The translations under genes and the position numbers were made by a program. Under the pieces are notes generated by a model. It was not told where the DNA came from. It saw nothing but the letters and a program-made list of their open reading frames with translations, and did no database searches. This document shows, in pieces, positions 20,337 through 31,460 of a stretch of DNA of 64,000 nt. The stretch's first letter is position 1, and the number at the start of each line of letters is the position of its first letter. The stretch is from Henckelia pumila. Taxonomy: Eukaryota > Streptophyta > Magnoliopsida > Lamiales > Gesneriaceae. The stretch is taken from contig NC_133123.1 of assembly GCF_033568475.1 (NCBI RefSeq), positions 133,024,930-133,088,929 of the forward strand, read 5' to 3'.

Positions 20337-21328
20337 GAAGGCCGAGACTTCACTTTCATTTGCCAATTCCGAGTTCTCCTTTCCTTTCTAGTCCTTTTGG
20401 AGCTGTTCTAGTCTTCTTAGGCTTGGTCCGGAGGTCGGCGAGGCGTTTGGTAGTCGTAGCGGAGTTGTGACCAAGTTCTGGAGGCATCGACATCAAAGGG
20501 CTAACGACGGACGAAGGTATAACTTTTGCTTCCTATAAATATTTAGGAGTATGCAATAGCTTAGTTAAGGCTTTTAGAGCACTTTAATGATAGTAGTATC
20601 ATTTGGCAGTGTAGAGTAGACTATAGGCGTGGACCTAGAGTTGGTAGAGCTTGCACTGTATTGAGGTACGAAAGTACTGTTCGAGATATCCTGACTGAGT
20701 ATGCATGTATTCTGTGACTGCATGATTTATATGCCATGATGTTATGCTGCATTCATTTGCATCTTGCTGTATCTCTTTCGAGATGTCTGTTAGTAGGGTT
20801 GTACCCTATCCTGTTGTGGATGGACTTCCATCGATTTGGGTCCGGCGTATCCACGGTTATCTCGGTATGGGAGCCACCTCCTGAAGCGACGGCACAGCGT
20901 GCTACATACCAGGGCCCGGTCTGTCTCTGTTATCTGATCCTTGACCTCGAGTCTATAGGGAGTTCACTTTGCATGCATGTATACTCATACTCTCGCACTG
21001 AGCGTTTTATGCTCACGTCTTGTACTCTGTATTTTCTGGACACCCTATTCCATGGGGCAGGTTTGCGATTGGACGAGGAGGGTGGATCCAGGAGGGGCTA
21101 GTCAGTGGTTGGCCAGCTGGAGCTTTGCTTAGTTTTATTACTGTTGTTTGGGTTTATACAGCTATTCGATTTGGTTGTATATTATTGGATAAATTACAGA
21201 TTCCTTTATTTGGGATTGTATATTTTGTTTATGGATTCCGCAGTTTTATTCTGATATCTGTTTCATTAAGTTAATTGCATGCCTAAGTTCTGTTTAGTAG
21301 GTGATCCGGGTAAGGGTCACTACATTTA

Positions 21329-21340
21329 TGGTATCAGAGC
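21329..21340 (+). other. Primer binding site (tRNA-iMet) of element 2
   Basis: TGGTATCAGAGC lies 4 bp after the 5' LTR. Confidence 0.9.
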
Positions 21341-21389
21341 ATGCAAAAGATTTCTTGGGATTTAGTCTCATCTTGAGGTATTTTTGTAG

Positions 21390-24300
21390 ATGTCAAATCG
21401 TGACGACCAGAGTTCTCATGGCAGTGTTGGTGGGCGTTGGGGTGATGCCGACCGGGAGCCTCGTCGAGAACGGCGTCATCGTCACCATGACGACGAGCGT
21501 TTCACTGTGCGTCGATTCTTAGCTATGGGTCCTAAGCCCTTAGTTGGAGGTGAGTCTCCGGAGGATGCGAAGAACTGGTTAGACCGCATGGAGACGACTT
21601 TTCAGACTTTCCAATTCACCGATGAGCAGAAGGTGGAGACCCTTGGCTATCTTCTGGATGGGCGTGCGCGCAGGTGGTGGAGGTTTACTTCTGCACCTTT
21701 TGTTGCGGCGAGAGGAGTGGCCACCTGGGCCGAGTTCCGCACAGCTTTCCAAAAGCGGTATTTTCCTCCTGCACTCCGTCAGTCGAAGGCAGGCGAGCTA
21801 CTGAGTCTGCGACAGGGAGCCATGTCTATCGATGAGTATCAGCAGAGGTTCTTTGATCTGCTATCCTATTGCCCCGAGATTGCTGATAGCTCAGAGATGA
21901 ATATAATTTTTTCCTTCAGGACCTTAACCCTGAGATCCATGACCGTGTGGCGGTTGGCGACGACATGTCCTACGAGGGTTTGGTGAGCCGTTGTCACCAG
22001 GCGGAGGACAGCATTCGGCGGAACAGGTCTTTCCCTCAGTCGAGGCCTGCTAGTTCTTTGGGTCCCCGTGCCCAAACTTTCAAGAAGTCTGGATCTTCTT
22101 CTTCCTCTGGTTCTGGAGGTGTCGTTCGTTTCGGTAAGAAGGACAAGTGTGATCACTGTGGGAAGAACCATCCATCCGACAAGTGCCGTAGAGCTTCTGG
22201 AGCTTGTTTCCATTGTGGAGAGACTGGTCATATCCGGAGGGATTGTCCACAGTCTGGGGGAGGCGGTTCTGGTTCTGGTTCAGGATCGGGTTCTCAGGCT
22301 ACCGTACAGCAGAGGTCGCAGGAACAGTCTGCTGGGAGTTCTCATTTGAGGCCACGAGCTTCTGGCCAGGTGTTTGCCCTGAGACATGATCAGGCTGTGG
22401 AGGAGAATGAGAAAGTCATCGCAGGTACATTTCTGCTTTATGGTATACCTGCTCTTGTACTTATTGACACTGGTGCATCTCATTCCTTCATTTCTGCACG
22501 TTTTGTTAAGAGGCATAAGTTACCATGCATTGCACTAGACGTAGTGATGTCTGTTTCTACTCCGATGGGCCAATCTGCTTTGGCTAAGCATCTAGTGATG
22601 GGTTGCCCTTTTGAGTTCGAAGGGAACATTCTGTTAGCGAATCTCATGGTCCTGGCGATGGACGACTTTGATTGCATTCTGGGAATAGATATGTTGACTA
22701 CCTATCGAGCTTCAGTGGACTGCTATCAGAGATTAGTACGCTTTCATCCGGAAGGGAGTGAGAGCTGATTTTTCTATGGTGAGGGAGCGCGACCCCCGAT
22801 GCCTTTGGTATCAGCTTTGAGAGTCTGTCGAGCTCTGGAGTCTGGCGGGGAAGGCTACCTTATCTATGCAGTTGATTTGTCCGCTGAGAGTATTGGGATA
22901 GAGAGCATTCCTGTTGTGGATGAATTTTCAGATGTATTTCCTGATGAGATTCCGGGTTTTCCTCCTGCTAGGGAAGTCGAGTTTGGCATAGAGTTGATGC
23001 CGGGTACTTCGCCTATTTCTAGAGCACCGTATCGTCTGGCTCCGTCAGAGATGCGTGAGTTAAAGAATCAGCTACAGGATCTTTTGGACAAGGGGTACAT
23101 TCGTCCTAGTGTATCTCCTTGGGGAGCTCCTGTTCTCTTCGTGAAGAAGAAGGATGGGTCGATGCGGCTGTGCATTGACTATCGGCAGCTGAATCGAGTC
23201 ACTGTGAAGAACAAGTATCCGTTGCCTCGTATTGATGACTTGTTCGATCAGCTGCAGGGCACGTCAGTTTACTCCAAGATTGACTTGAGATCTGGGTATC
23301 ATCAGTTGAGAGTCCGTGATCAGGACATAGCCAAGACTGCATTCCGTACTCGCTATGGGCATTACGAGTTCCTAGTGATGCCATTTGGTTTGACTAATGC
23401 GCCGGCTATATTCATGGATTTGATTAACCGTGTCTTCAGGGAGTATTTGGACAAGTTTGTCGTGGTCTTTATTGACGATATCTTGGTGTATTCGCGTAAT
23501 ACGGAAGAGCGTGTTTCTCACTTGCGGTTGGTACTACAGACTCTTCGAGATGAGCAGTTGTACGCCAAGCTGAGCAAGTGTGAGTTCTGGATGGATAGAG
23601 TGGTCTTTCTTGGCCATATCATATCCAGGGAAGGGATTTCTGTTGATCCAAGCAAGATTGAAGCGGTACTTAATTGGTCGCGTCCGACGACAGTTGCTGA
23701 GATCCGTAGTTTTCTGGGTCTAGCAGGGTATTATCGTCGCTTCATTCTGAACTTCTCTCAGTTAGCTCGACCGTTGACGCAGCTTACCCGCAAGGGTGTG
23801 GATTTCGAGTGGTCCTCCGAGTGCGAGGACAATTTTCGTGAGCTTCGACGGCGGTTAACTTCTGCGCCGGTGTTGGCATTACCGTCAGGATCTGGAGGGT
23901 ATGTAGTTTACACGGATGCTTCTCTTCAGGGGTTAGGTTATGTCCTGACTCAGAATGGGCATGTGATCGCATACGCTTCTAGACAGCTGAAGCTTCATGA
24001 GGAAAATTATCCAGTCCATGATTTGGAGTTAGCAGCCATTGTGTTCGCTTTGAAGATCTGGCGTCATTATCTGTATGGCGAGAAATTTGAGATCTTCACC
24101 GACCATAAGAGTCTCAAGTATTTGTTCACTCAAGCGGAGTTGAACATGAGGCAGAGACGTTGGATGGACTTGCTTAAAGACTATGATTGCGAGATTAAGT
24201 ACCATCCGGGAGCTGCTAATCTCACCGCTGATGCTTTGAGTCGCAAGGTGCGACTATCCGCACTTCAGGCTTGTTCGATGTCTAGTGCGATCAGTGACTT

Positions 24301-25804
24301 TTGTACTTCAGGTTATACCTTCAAGCATAAGAAAGGTATGCAGAGTATCCAGATGTTTGCGATATTATCTGAGCCAGCCTTGTATTCGCGGATCCGAGAT
24401 GCTCAGATGTCTGATTCGAAGACCCAGCGTTTAGCTCGTCTAGCTAACAAGGGTAGCTCGTCTGGATTTCATTATCAGTCAGATGGCTTTCTGTGTTTGT
24501 TTGGTAGGCTTGTGATTCCGCAGGATGAAGAGTTGCGAGAGGAGATTTTGTCTCAGGCGCATCGCACTAAGTTGAGTATTCATCCTGGGAGCAACAAGAT
24601 GTACAAGGATCTACGTACTCGTTTCTGGTGGAAGGGAATAAAACGCAGTGTTTATCAGTTTGTTTCGAGATGTTTGGTGTGTCAACAGGTCAAGGCAGAG
24701 CACCGACGACCTGGAGGATTGCTTCACAGTCTGCCTATTCCTGAATGGAAATGAGAGTTTATCACTATGGACTTTGTGACCCATTTGCCGATATCCCCGA
24801 AGAACTGTGATGCTATCTGGGTTGTGGTGGACCGACTCACCAAGTCAGCGCATTTCATTGCCTATAGCCGAGAGTACTCTGTGGATCGCATGGCGCGGAT
24901 GTACATTCAGGAGATTGCCCGACTTTATGGAGTGCCTGTGAGCATTGTCAGTGATCGGGACCCCAGGTTTACTTCTAGATTCTGGGGGAGTGTTCAGCGT
25001 GCGATGGGTACTACTCTCAGTTTGAGTACAGCCTATCATCCGGAGACTGATGGTCAGTCAGAGCGCACTATCCGTACGTTAGAGGATATGCTTAGAGCGT
25101 GCGTCATGGATTTTGGTTCAGCCTGGCAGGATCATTTGCCGTTGATCGAGTTCGCGTACAACAATAGCTATCACACTAGTATTGGGATGGCACCTTTTGA
25201 GGCGTTGTATAGGCGACGTTGTCGTACTCCACTCTTCTGGGAAGAAGTGGGGGAGAGACAAGCTGAGGGACCGGAGTTTATCCAGCAGGCGATAGACATT
25301 GTTGATCAAATCAAGAAACGGATTAAGACTGCACAGGATCGTCAGGCCAGCTATGCTAATATCAAGCGTAGGCCCTTGCAGTTCGAGGTCGGGGAGAAAG
25401 TGTTTCTGAGAGTGTCATCTTTCCGCAAAATTCTCAGATTTGGCCTTAAAGGCAAGTTGTCTCCCAGATTTATCGGTCCGTTTGAGATCTTGGAGAGCAT
25501 TGGAGATTTGGCTTATCGACTAGCTTTGCCACCGCATCTATCCAGTATTCACGACGTGTTCCACGTATCTCTGTTGAGAAGGTATGTGGCAGATGAATCT
25601 CATATTCTGCAGCGGTCTGAGGTTCAGGTAGACAAGGATTTGACTTATGTTGAGAAACCACTTCGTATCCTGGATTATAAGGATAAGGTTTTACGGAACA
25701 AAGTCATTCCTTTGGTTTTAGTTCAGTGGCAGCGCCGAGGCACTGAGGAAGCTACTTGGGAGCTTGAGGACAGGATGCGTAAAGACCATCCTGAGTTGTT
25801 TTAA
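21390..25804 (+). pseudogene. Ty3 gag-pol of element 2 (disrupted)
   Basis: Starts at ATG 21390 (MSNRDDQSSHGSVGG). Domains: Retrotrans_gag, zinc knuckle CFHCGETGHIRRDC, protease [12 protein letters not shown] with CIDYRQLN and FIDDILVYS, RNase H ([10 protein letters not shown]), integrase ([41 protein letters not shown]) and chromodomain-like tail VQWQRRGTEEATWE. Lesions: a frameshift in the T-run near 21,905-21,915 inside gag, and TGA codons at 22766-22768 and 24752-24754, both where element 1 has TGG. The rest of pol is open, so relatively few hits separate it from a coding copy. Not autonomous. Confidence 0.93.
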
Positions 25805-25927
25805 TTTTATTCTTTAAGTTGTATTCAGTTGCAAACTCTGTAAACGTTTGATTTGAATAAAGAATGTTTCTGATTTCTGTATTTGCATTCGGTACTTAAG
25901 ATCTGATTTCGAGGACGAAACATCTTA

Positions 25928-25939
25928 AGTGGGGGAGAA
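25928..25939 (+). other. Polypurine tract of element 2
   Basis: AAGTGGGGGAGAA-type purine run immediately before the 3' LTR. Confidence 0.85.
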
Positions 25940-27281
25940 TGTAGTAGCCCGTACCCTAATGGAGTAATTAAAGGATTAACGCTAATTAATTGAATTGGGT
26001 ATCGGACGGATCGGAAGCTCCGAAGGCACGATCGGAAGCTCCGAACAGGACCGAAAGCTCCGATGAGCGATCGGAGGCACCGATGTTATTACGTCAGGCA
26101 TGACGTGTGGTTGGATCGGAAGCTCCGATCAGGACCGGAGGCTCCGATCACCCCTATCCGGAATCAACTAGTGATATTTTGACACGTGGCAGATCAGGAT
26201 TTTCGGAAGCTCCGATGGCAGGATCGGACGTTCCGATCGAGGTTCGGACGTTCCGATCAAGGATCGGAAGTTCCGATTGTTGTCTATAAATAGAAGTCCG
26301 AGACTTCACTTTCATTTGCCAATTCCGAGTTCTCCTTTCCTTTCTAGTCCTTTTGGAGCTGTTCTAGTCTTCTTAGGCTTGGTCCGGAGGTCGGCGAGGC
26401 GTTTGGTAGTCGTAGCGGAGTTGTGACCAAGTTCTGGAGGCATCGACATCAAAGGGCTAACGACGGACGAAGGTATAACTTTTGCTTCCTATAAATATTT
26501 AGGAGTATGCAATAGCTTAGTTAAGGCTTTTAGAGCACTTTAATGATAGTAGTATCATTTGGCAGTGTAGAGCAGACTATAGGCGTGGACCTAGAGTTGG
26601 TAGAGCTTGCACTGTATTGAGGTACGAAAGTACTGTTCGAGATATCCTGACTGAGTATGCATGTATTCTGTGACTGCATGATTTATATGCCATGATATTA
26701 TGCTGCATTCATTTTCATCTTGCTGTATCTCTTTCGAGATGTCTGTTAGTAGGGTTGTACCCTATCCTGTTGTGGATGGACTTCCATCGATTTGGGTCCG
26801 GCATATCCACGGTTATCTCGGTATGGGAGCCACCTCCTGAAGCGACGGCACAGCGTGCTACATACCAGGGCCCGGTCTGTCTCTGTTATCTGATCCTTGA
26901 CCTCGAGTCTATAGGGAGTTCACTTTGCATGCATGTATACTCATACTCTCGCACTGAGCGTTTTATGCTCACGTCTCGTACTCTGTATTTTCTGGACACC
27001 CTATTCCATGGGGCAGGTTTGCGATTGGACGAGGAGGGTGGATCCAGGAGGGGCTAGTCAGTGGTTGGCCAGCTGGAGCTTCGCTTAGGTTTTATTACTG
27101 TTGTTTGGGTTTATACAGCTATTCGATTTGATTGTATATTATTGGATAAATTACAGATTCCTTTATTTGGGATTGTATATTTTGTTTATGGATTCCGCAG
27201 TTTTATTCTGATATCTGTTTCATTAAGTTAATTGCATGCCTAAGTTCTGTTTAGTAGGTGATCCGGGTAAGGGTCACTAAA
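25940..27281 (+). repeat. 3' LTR of element 2
   Basis: Second LTR copy, preceded by the purine tract at 25928-25939. Its terminal dinucleotide is AA instead of CA. Confidence 0.95.
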
Positions 27282-27286
27282 AATTC
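27282..27286. other. Target site duplication AATTC, right copy, element 2
   Basis: Partner of 19979-19983; the transposase sequence continues directly after it. Confidence 0.95.
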
Positions 27287-29228
27287 CCTCTATGGTTGGG
27301 GTCAGATTAGTATTAGCTGCAACTGATTCGTTGCGATAGCGGACAAACCAAGATGATGTCAGTCTCTGCAAAGAATCTAAATAGGAAGCTTCCTCTCTTC
27401 AAGTAGTCGAGCATTGATCGATTCAACCCCGTTTGTCGTCATAATATTGTAACGGGTATTTGGGCAATATGCTCGAGTCCATCGATCAAGTGTATCTCTC
27501 TCGTCCAAAAACTGTGCGGCCTCAGGATATCTCTTCCTAAAATCACTGTATGCAATATCAAACTCGTTTTGCTTATAAATTTTTGCAATTTGCAGAAACA
27601 GTTCCGTTGCACCCTTCTTTTTGCACCTAATTTTCAAGTTCTGGGATAAATGCCACGTACAATGGCCATGATGTTCATTTCTATAGACACTAGAAATCGC
27701 ATTAATTATTCCCTGATGTCTGTCTGAAATTATCACCAGTTCATCCTCGTCTGGTACTACTTCTAACAACTTCGTCAAAAACCAACTCCACGAAAACGTA
27801 GACTCAACATCGACGATTTCCCACGCCACAGGATATTGGTGATAATTTCCATCATGTGCGGATGCCACAAGTAAAACACCATTGTATTTTCCCTTCAACC
27901 ATGTGCCATCAATTGATACAACTTTTCGCATGCTTCGATATCCCCTGACACATGCACCAAAAGCAAGAAACATATACTTGAATCGATTTTTCTCGTCAAC
28001 ACATATGTCTGTTATGCTTCCTCGATTCATCTTCTCAACCATGTGTAAATAACAAGGCAGTAAAGTAAAACTTTTGGTAGGATCACCTTTCAAAATATTG
28101 TCTGCTAGTTCTTTCCCTCTCCAAGCCTTGTAATATGATATATCAGCATTCATATTATTGCGTATCATCGCCATGACTGCTTTCGGGGCTATTGACACTG
28201 GATTACCTTGGAAAGTATTCACCAACATATCACGAACAACAGCCGAACTAGCTTCGCGTATTCTCTTACTTCTCCCTGTCAAATCACAAGTGTGTGTATT
28301 GCAATATGTTCGAATGGAGAATGCATGTGAATCTTTAATCTTTGAGGTCCAGATTCTCCACTTACAATCAGCCACTATACATTTTACAGCATACACTATA
28401 TGACTACTTTTTACTGTCTCAAATTCAAAACATGCTTCCAAACTGATCCTTCTTAACACCTTTTTCACTGCATCTCTGTTTGGAAATTCTTGACCAACAA
28501 ATAAGTTTGAACCATCTGTGAATAAAAATGTGTCGTTAACAATATCCACATTTGCAACCACATCTTCCTCATTTCTTGCAATCACAATTGTCTCATTATT
28601 TGCAATCACAATTGCCTCACTATCAATATCCACATTTTCAACCACATCTGCTTCATTTCTTGCAATCACAACTGCTTCATTACTTGCAATCACAATTGTC
28701 TCGCTATCAATATCCACATTTGCAACCACAACTCCCTCAATATTTGCAACCACATCTGCCTCATCAAAAGCCTCACTGATATTATTAAGATCCAAAGAAA
28801 CAATATTCAAATCAAAATAATCATCATAAGAGGTTTGATCGTTATAATCAGTATTGCCTTCATCAATACCAATTTCATGAACGTTATCAGAAACATCCAA
28901 AAAACCAACATGTTCAATTTCAACTTTGAGCACGGGCCTTGTTTTGGGACAACCAAAATACAGATATGCTTTCAAATCTTGGTCATTATCGATATAGATC
29001 GGTTGAATGTTGCACGTCAACTCTAGAAGGTAACTCAACCTCAGGTTGGCAGACTCTTCTATTTTCCCAGTTCTATATAGTTCACGATTTAAATTTTCAA
29101 GAAAAAAAAAAATCACCATCTACTGGAATAGCAGCAAACTTTGAATTGGGCCCTGGATTCCATTTATATATGTTATCTTCACTCGCTTCCCATCGACCAT
29201 CGAAATGAACAACAATAACTGTAGTCAT
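27287..29228 (-). pseudogene. MULE transposase (mudrA-like), left copy, N-terminal and catalytic part
   Basis: Starts at ATG 29228 (MTTVIVVHFDGRW). It includes an acidic repeat region rich in VVANVDIDSE and VVIARNEADVV, a MuDR DNA-binding-like region with CKWRIW and CNTHTCD, and the MULE catalytic domain with SIDGTWLKGKYNG, IISDRHQGII and CTWHLSQN. Lesions private to this copy: the T-run at 29102-29112 (minus strand) is 11 versus 10 in the right copy, a frameshift; a 10-bp deletion near 27,385-27,395 creates a premature stop; Ty3 element 2 splits the gene at AATTC. From 29119 to 27377 the frame is otherwise open for 580 codons. Confidence 0.93.
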
Positions 29229-30495
29229 AACCTACAAAATTCACAAAAATAATGAGAATAATACTATTGTAATTACCAAAAATAACAAAAATTCTCCATG
29301 GTCTAGCATGGTCTACCCATGGTCTATCAATAGAGTTTATGGTCGACCAAAAGAAAGTTCTCAGTCTCAGTCCCAGAACTCTTTGGGTCGACAAAAAAAT
29401 TCTCCGAGATCATCAATAAAATCAAACTCAGCTTATTCCAACACATCATTTTTTAATCCACACTTGCTAAATGAAAAAAAAAAAAGACTTAAATCGTATT
29501 AATGCTTACATTCAACAACAATGGAGAAAACTTGCGCTTGTACTGAGATAAGTTTCTTCAAATACAGATGAATGGGAAATAGACAATGTTTGAAATAGAT
29601 TAGGTCTTCTTCACAGCTCAAGGATCGGAGCAGCCACGTGAAGATAAAAATGAAGAAGATGACAGCCCCAAGTTTTTCTTACGGGAAAATAAAATAGGGC
29701 AAATTGCGGGAAAGAATCGAATAAAACTGTTAGGATTGTTAATTAGTTTAACTAATTAACTTATTAGGTTTAATTTTAATTTACCTGAGTCAACTCCCTT
29801 TTTTTTAAAAAAAGAAGTCAACATCCTTTTTTTTTAAATACTCCCCAAAGTAAGGGCTGGTTAAAAACATATGATTACTTTGGGGAGTATTTAAAAAAAA
29901 AGGATGTTGACTTCTTTTTTTAAAAAAAAGGGAGTTGACTCAGGTAAATTAAAATTAAACCTAATAAGTTAATTAGTTAAACTAATTAACAATCCTAACA
30001 GTTTTATTCGATTCTTTTCCGCAATTTGCCCTATTTTATTTTCCCGCAAGAAAAACTTGGGGCTGTCATCTTCTTCATTTTTCTCTTCACGTGGCTGCTC
30101 CGATCCTTGAGCTGTGAAGAAGACCTAATCTATTTCAAACATTGTCTATTTCCCATTCATCTGTATTTGAAGAAACTTATCTCAGTACAAGCGCAAGTTT
30201 TCTCCATTGTTGTTGAATGTAAGCATTAATACGATTTAAGTTTTTTTTTTCATTTAGCAAGTGTGGATTAAAAAATGATGTGTTGGAATAAGCTGAGTTT
30301 GATTTTATTGGTGATCTCGGAGAATTTTTTGGTCGACCCAAAGAGTTCTGGGACTGAGACTGAGAACTTTCTTTTGGTCGACCATAAACTCTATTGATAG
30401 ACCATGGGTAGACCATGCTAGACCATGGAGAATTTTTGTTATTTTTGGTAATTAAAATAGTCTTATTCTCATTATTTTTGTGAATTTTGTAGGTT
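29229..30495. repeat. Centre of the giant palindrome: 5' flanks of both transposase genes
   Basis: No gene. From both sides it holds the transposase 5' leader with GGTCTACC repeats (29278-29345 and 30375-30440), then AT-rich sequence, then near-perfect T-run/A-run stems (29,800-29,853 and 29,875-29,930) flanking a 21-bp unpaired spacer, 29854-29874. The short open frames on both strands are mirror images with no family resemblance. Confidence 0.9.
29854..29885 (+). repeat. MULE terminal inverted repeat, inner (left) end of right copy
   Basis: It begins GGGCTGGTTAAAAACATATG and ends ACTTTGGGG. It is the exact reverse complement of 47039-47070. The first 21 bp are unpaired at the centre of the giant palindrome. 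Confidence 0.88.
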
Positions 30496-31460
30496 ATGCC
30501 TACGGTTATTGTTGTTCATTTCGATGGTCGATGGGAAGCGAGTGAAGATAACATATATAAATGGAATCCAGGGCCCAATTCAAAGTTTGCTGCTATTCCA
30601 GTAGATGGTGATTTTTTTTTTCTTGAAAATTTAAATCGTGAACTATATAGAACTGGGAAAATAGAAGAGTCTGCCAACCTGAGGTTGAGTTACCTTCTAG
30701 AGTTGACATGCAACATTCAACCGATCTATATCGATAATGACCAAGATTTGAAAGCATATCTGTATTTTGGTTGTCCCAAAACGAGGCCAGTGCTCAAAGT
30801 TGAAATTGAACATGTTGGTTTTTTGGATGTTTTTGATAACGTGCATGAAGTTGGTATTGATGAAGGCAATACTAATTATAACGATCAAACCTCTTATGAT
30901 GATTATTTTGATTTGAATATTGTTTCTTTGGATCGTAATAATATCAGTGAGGCTTTTGATGAGGCAGATGTGGTTGAAAATAGTGAGGCAGTTGTGGTTG
31001 CAAATGTGGATATTGATAGCGAGACAATTGTGATTGCAAGTAATAAAGCAGTTGTGATTGCAAGAAATGAAGCAGATGTGGTTGAAAATGTGGATATTGA
31101 TAGTGAGGCAATTGTGATTGCAAATAATGAGACAATTGTGATTGCAAGAAATGAGGAAGATGTGGTTGCAAATGTGGATATTGTTAACGACACATTTTCA
31201 TTCACAGATGGTTCAAACTTATTTGTTGGTCAAGAATTTCCAAACAGAGATGCAGTGAAAAAGGTGTTAAGAAGGATCAGTTTGGAAGCATGTTTTGAAT
31301 TTGAGACAGTAAAAAGTAGTCATATAGTGTATGCTGTAAAATGTATAGTGGCTGATTGTAAGTGGAGAATCTGGACCTCAAAGATTAAAGATTCACATGC
31401 ATTCTCCATTCGAACATATTGCAATACACACACTTGTGATTTGACAGGGAGAAGTAAGAG
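30496..31460 (+). pseudogene. MULE transposase (mudrA-like), right copy, N-terminal part
   Basis: Starts at ATG 30496 (MPTVIVVHFDGRWEASEDN), preceded by a TTTTGTAG acceptor-like site that may end a 5' UTR intron. It has the same acidic repeat block and the Cys/His region CIVADCKWRIW...CNTHTCDLTG as the left copy. It is cut at AAGAG (31456-31460) by Ty3 element 3. Joining to 41366 restores the frame; the two pieces total 2349 nt (783 codons), the full length of the gene. Confidence 0.93.
31456..31460. other. Target site duplication AAGAG, left copy, element 3
   Basis: Matches 41361-41365 and directly precedes TGTAACACCC. Confidence 0.95.

Larger units (their letters stand above)
19984..21324 (+). 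repeat. 5' LTR of element 2
   Basis: TGTAGTAGCCC to CACTACA. It carries a U3 palindrome array, paired TGACGT boxes, a G-box/ABRE and a TATA box. Confidence 0.95.
19984..27281 (+). mobile_element. Ty3 chromovirus element 2 (complete, decayed), nested in left MULE
   Basis: LTRs of 1341 bp (19984-21324) and 1342 bp (25940-27281) begin TGTAGTAGCCC. The target duplication is AATTC (19979-19983 and 27282-27286). The 3' LTR terminus reads CTAAA where the 5' LTR has CTACA, so the last conserved CA has mutated. About 16 substitutions between LTRs by eye, mostly transitions. It is related to element 1 by protein and by its palindromic U3, but is a distinct family. Confidence 0.95.
15442..29853 (-). 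mobile_element. Left MULE copy (both terminal repeats deleted, carries Ty3 element 2)
   Basis: This is the reverse-oriented copy of the right MULE. At its outer end it starts at AAATTTAGGGAGAAG, lacking the ~32-bp terminus seen at 47,039-47,070. At its inner end it stops at CTCCCCAAAGTAA (29853), lacking the last ~20 bp. Without element 2 it is about 7.1 kb. Contents from the outside in: DUF1985 gene (+), minisatellites, 104-bp satellite, GACCATGG repeats, transposase gene (-). Confidence 0.85.

Noticed and set aside
21900-21990. Programmed ribosomal frameshift in gag of element 2
   Set aside because: It falls inside the capsid region rather than at the gag-pol border, in a T-run prone to indels; element 1 reads through without a shift.
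28518-28820. 100-codon ORF rich in Ser/Thr repeats (and its mirror at 30903-31205)
   Set aside because: Antisense shadow of the acidic repeat region of the MULE transposase.
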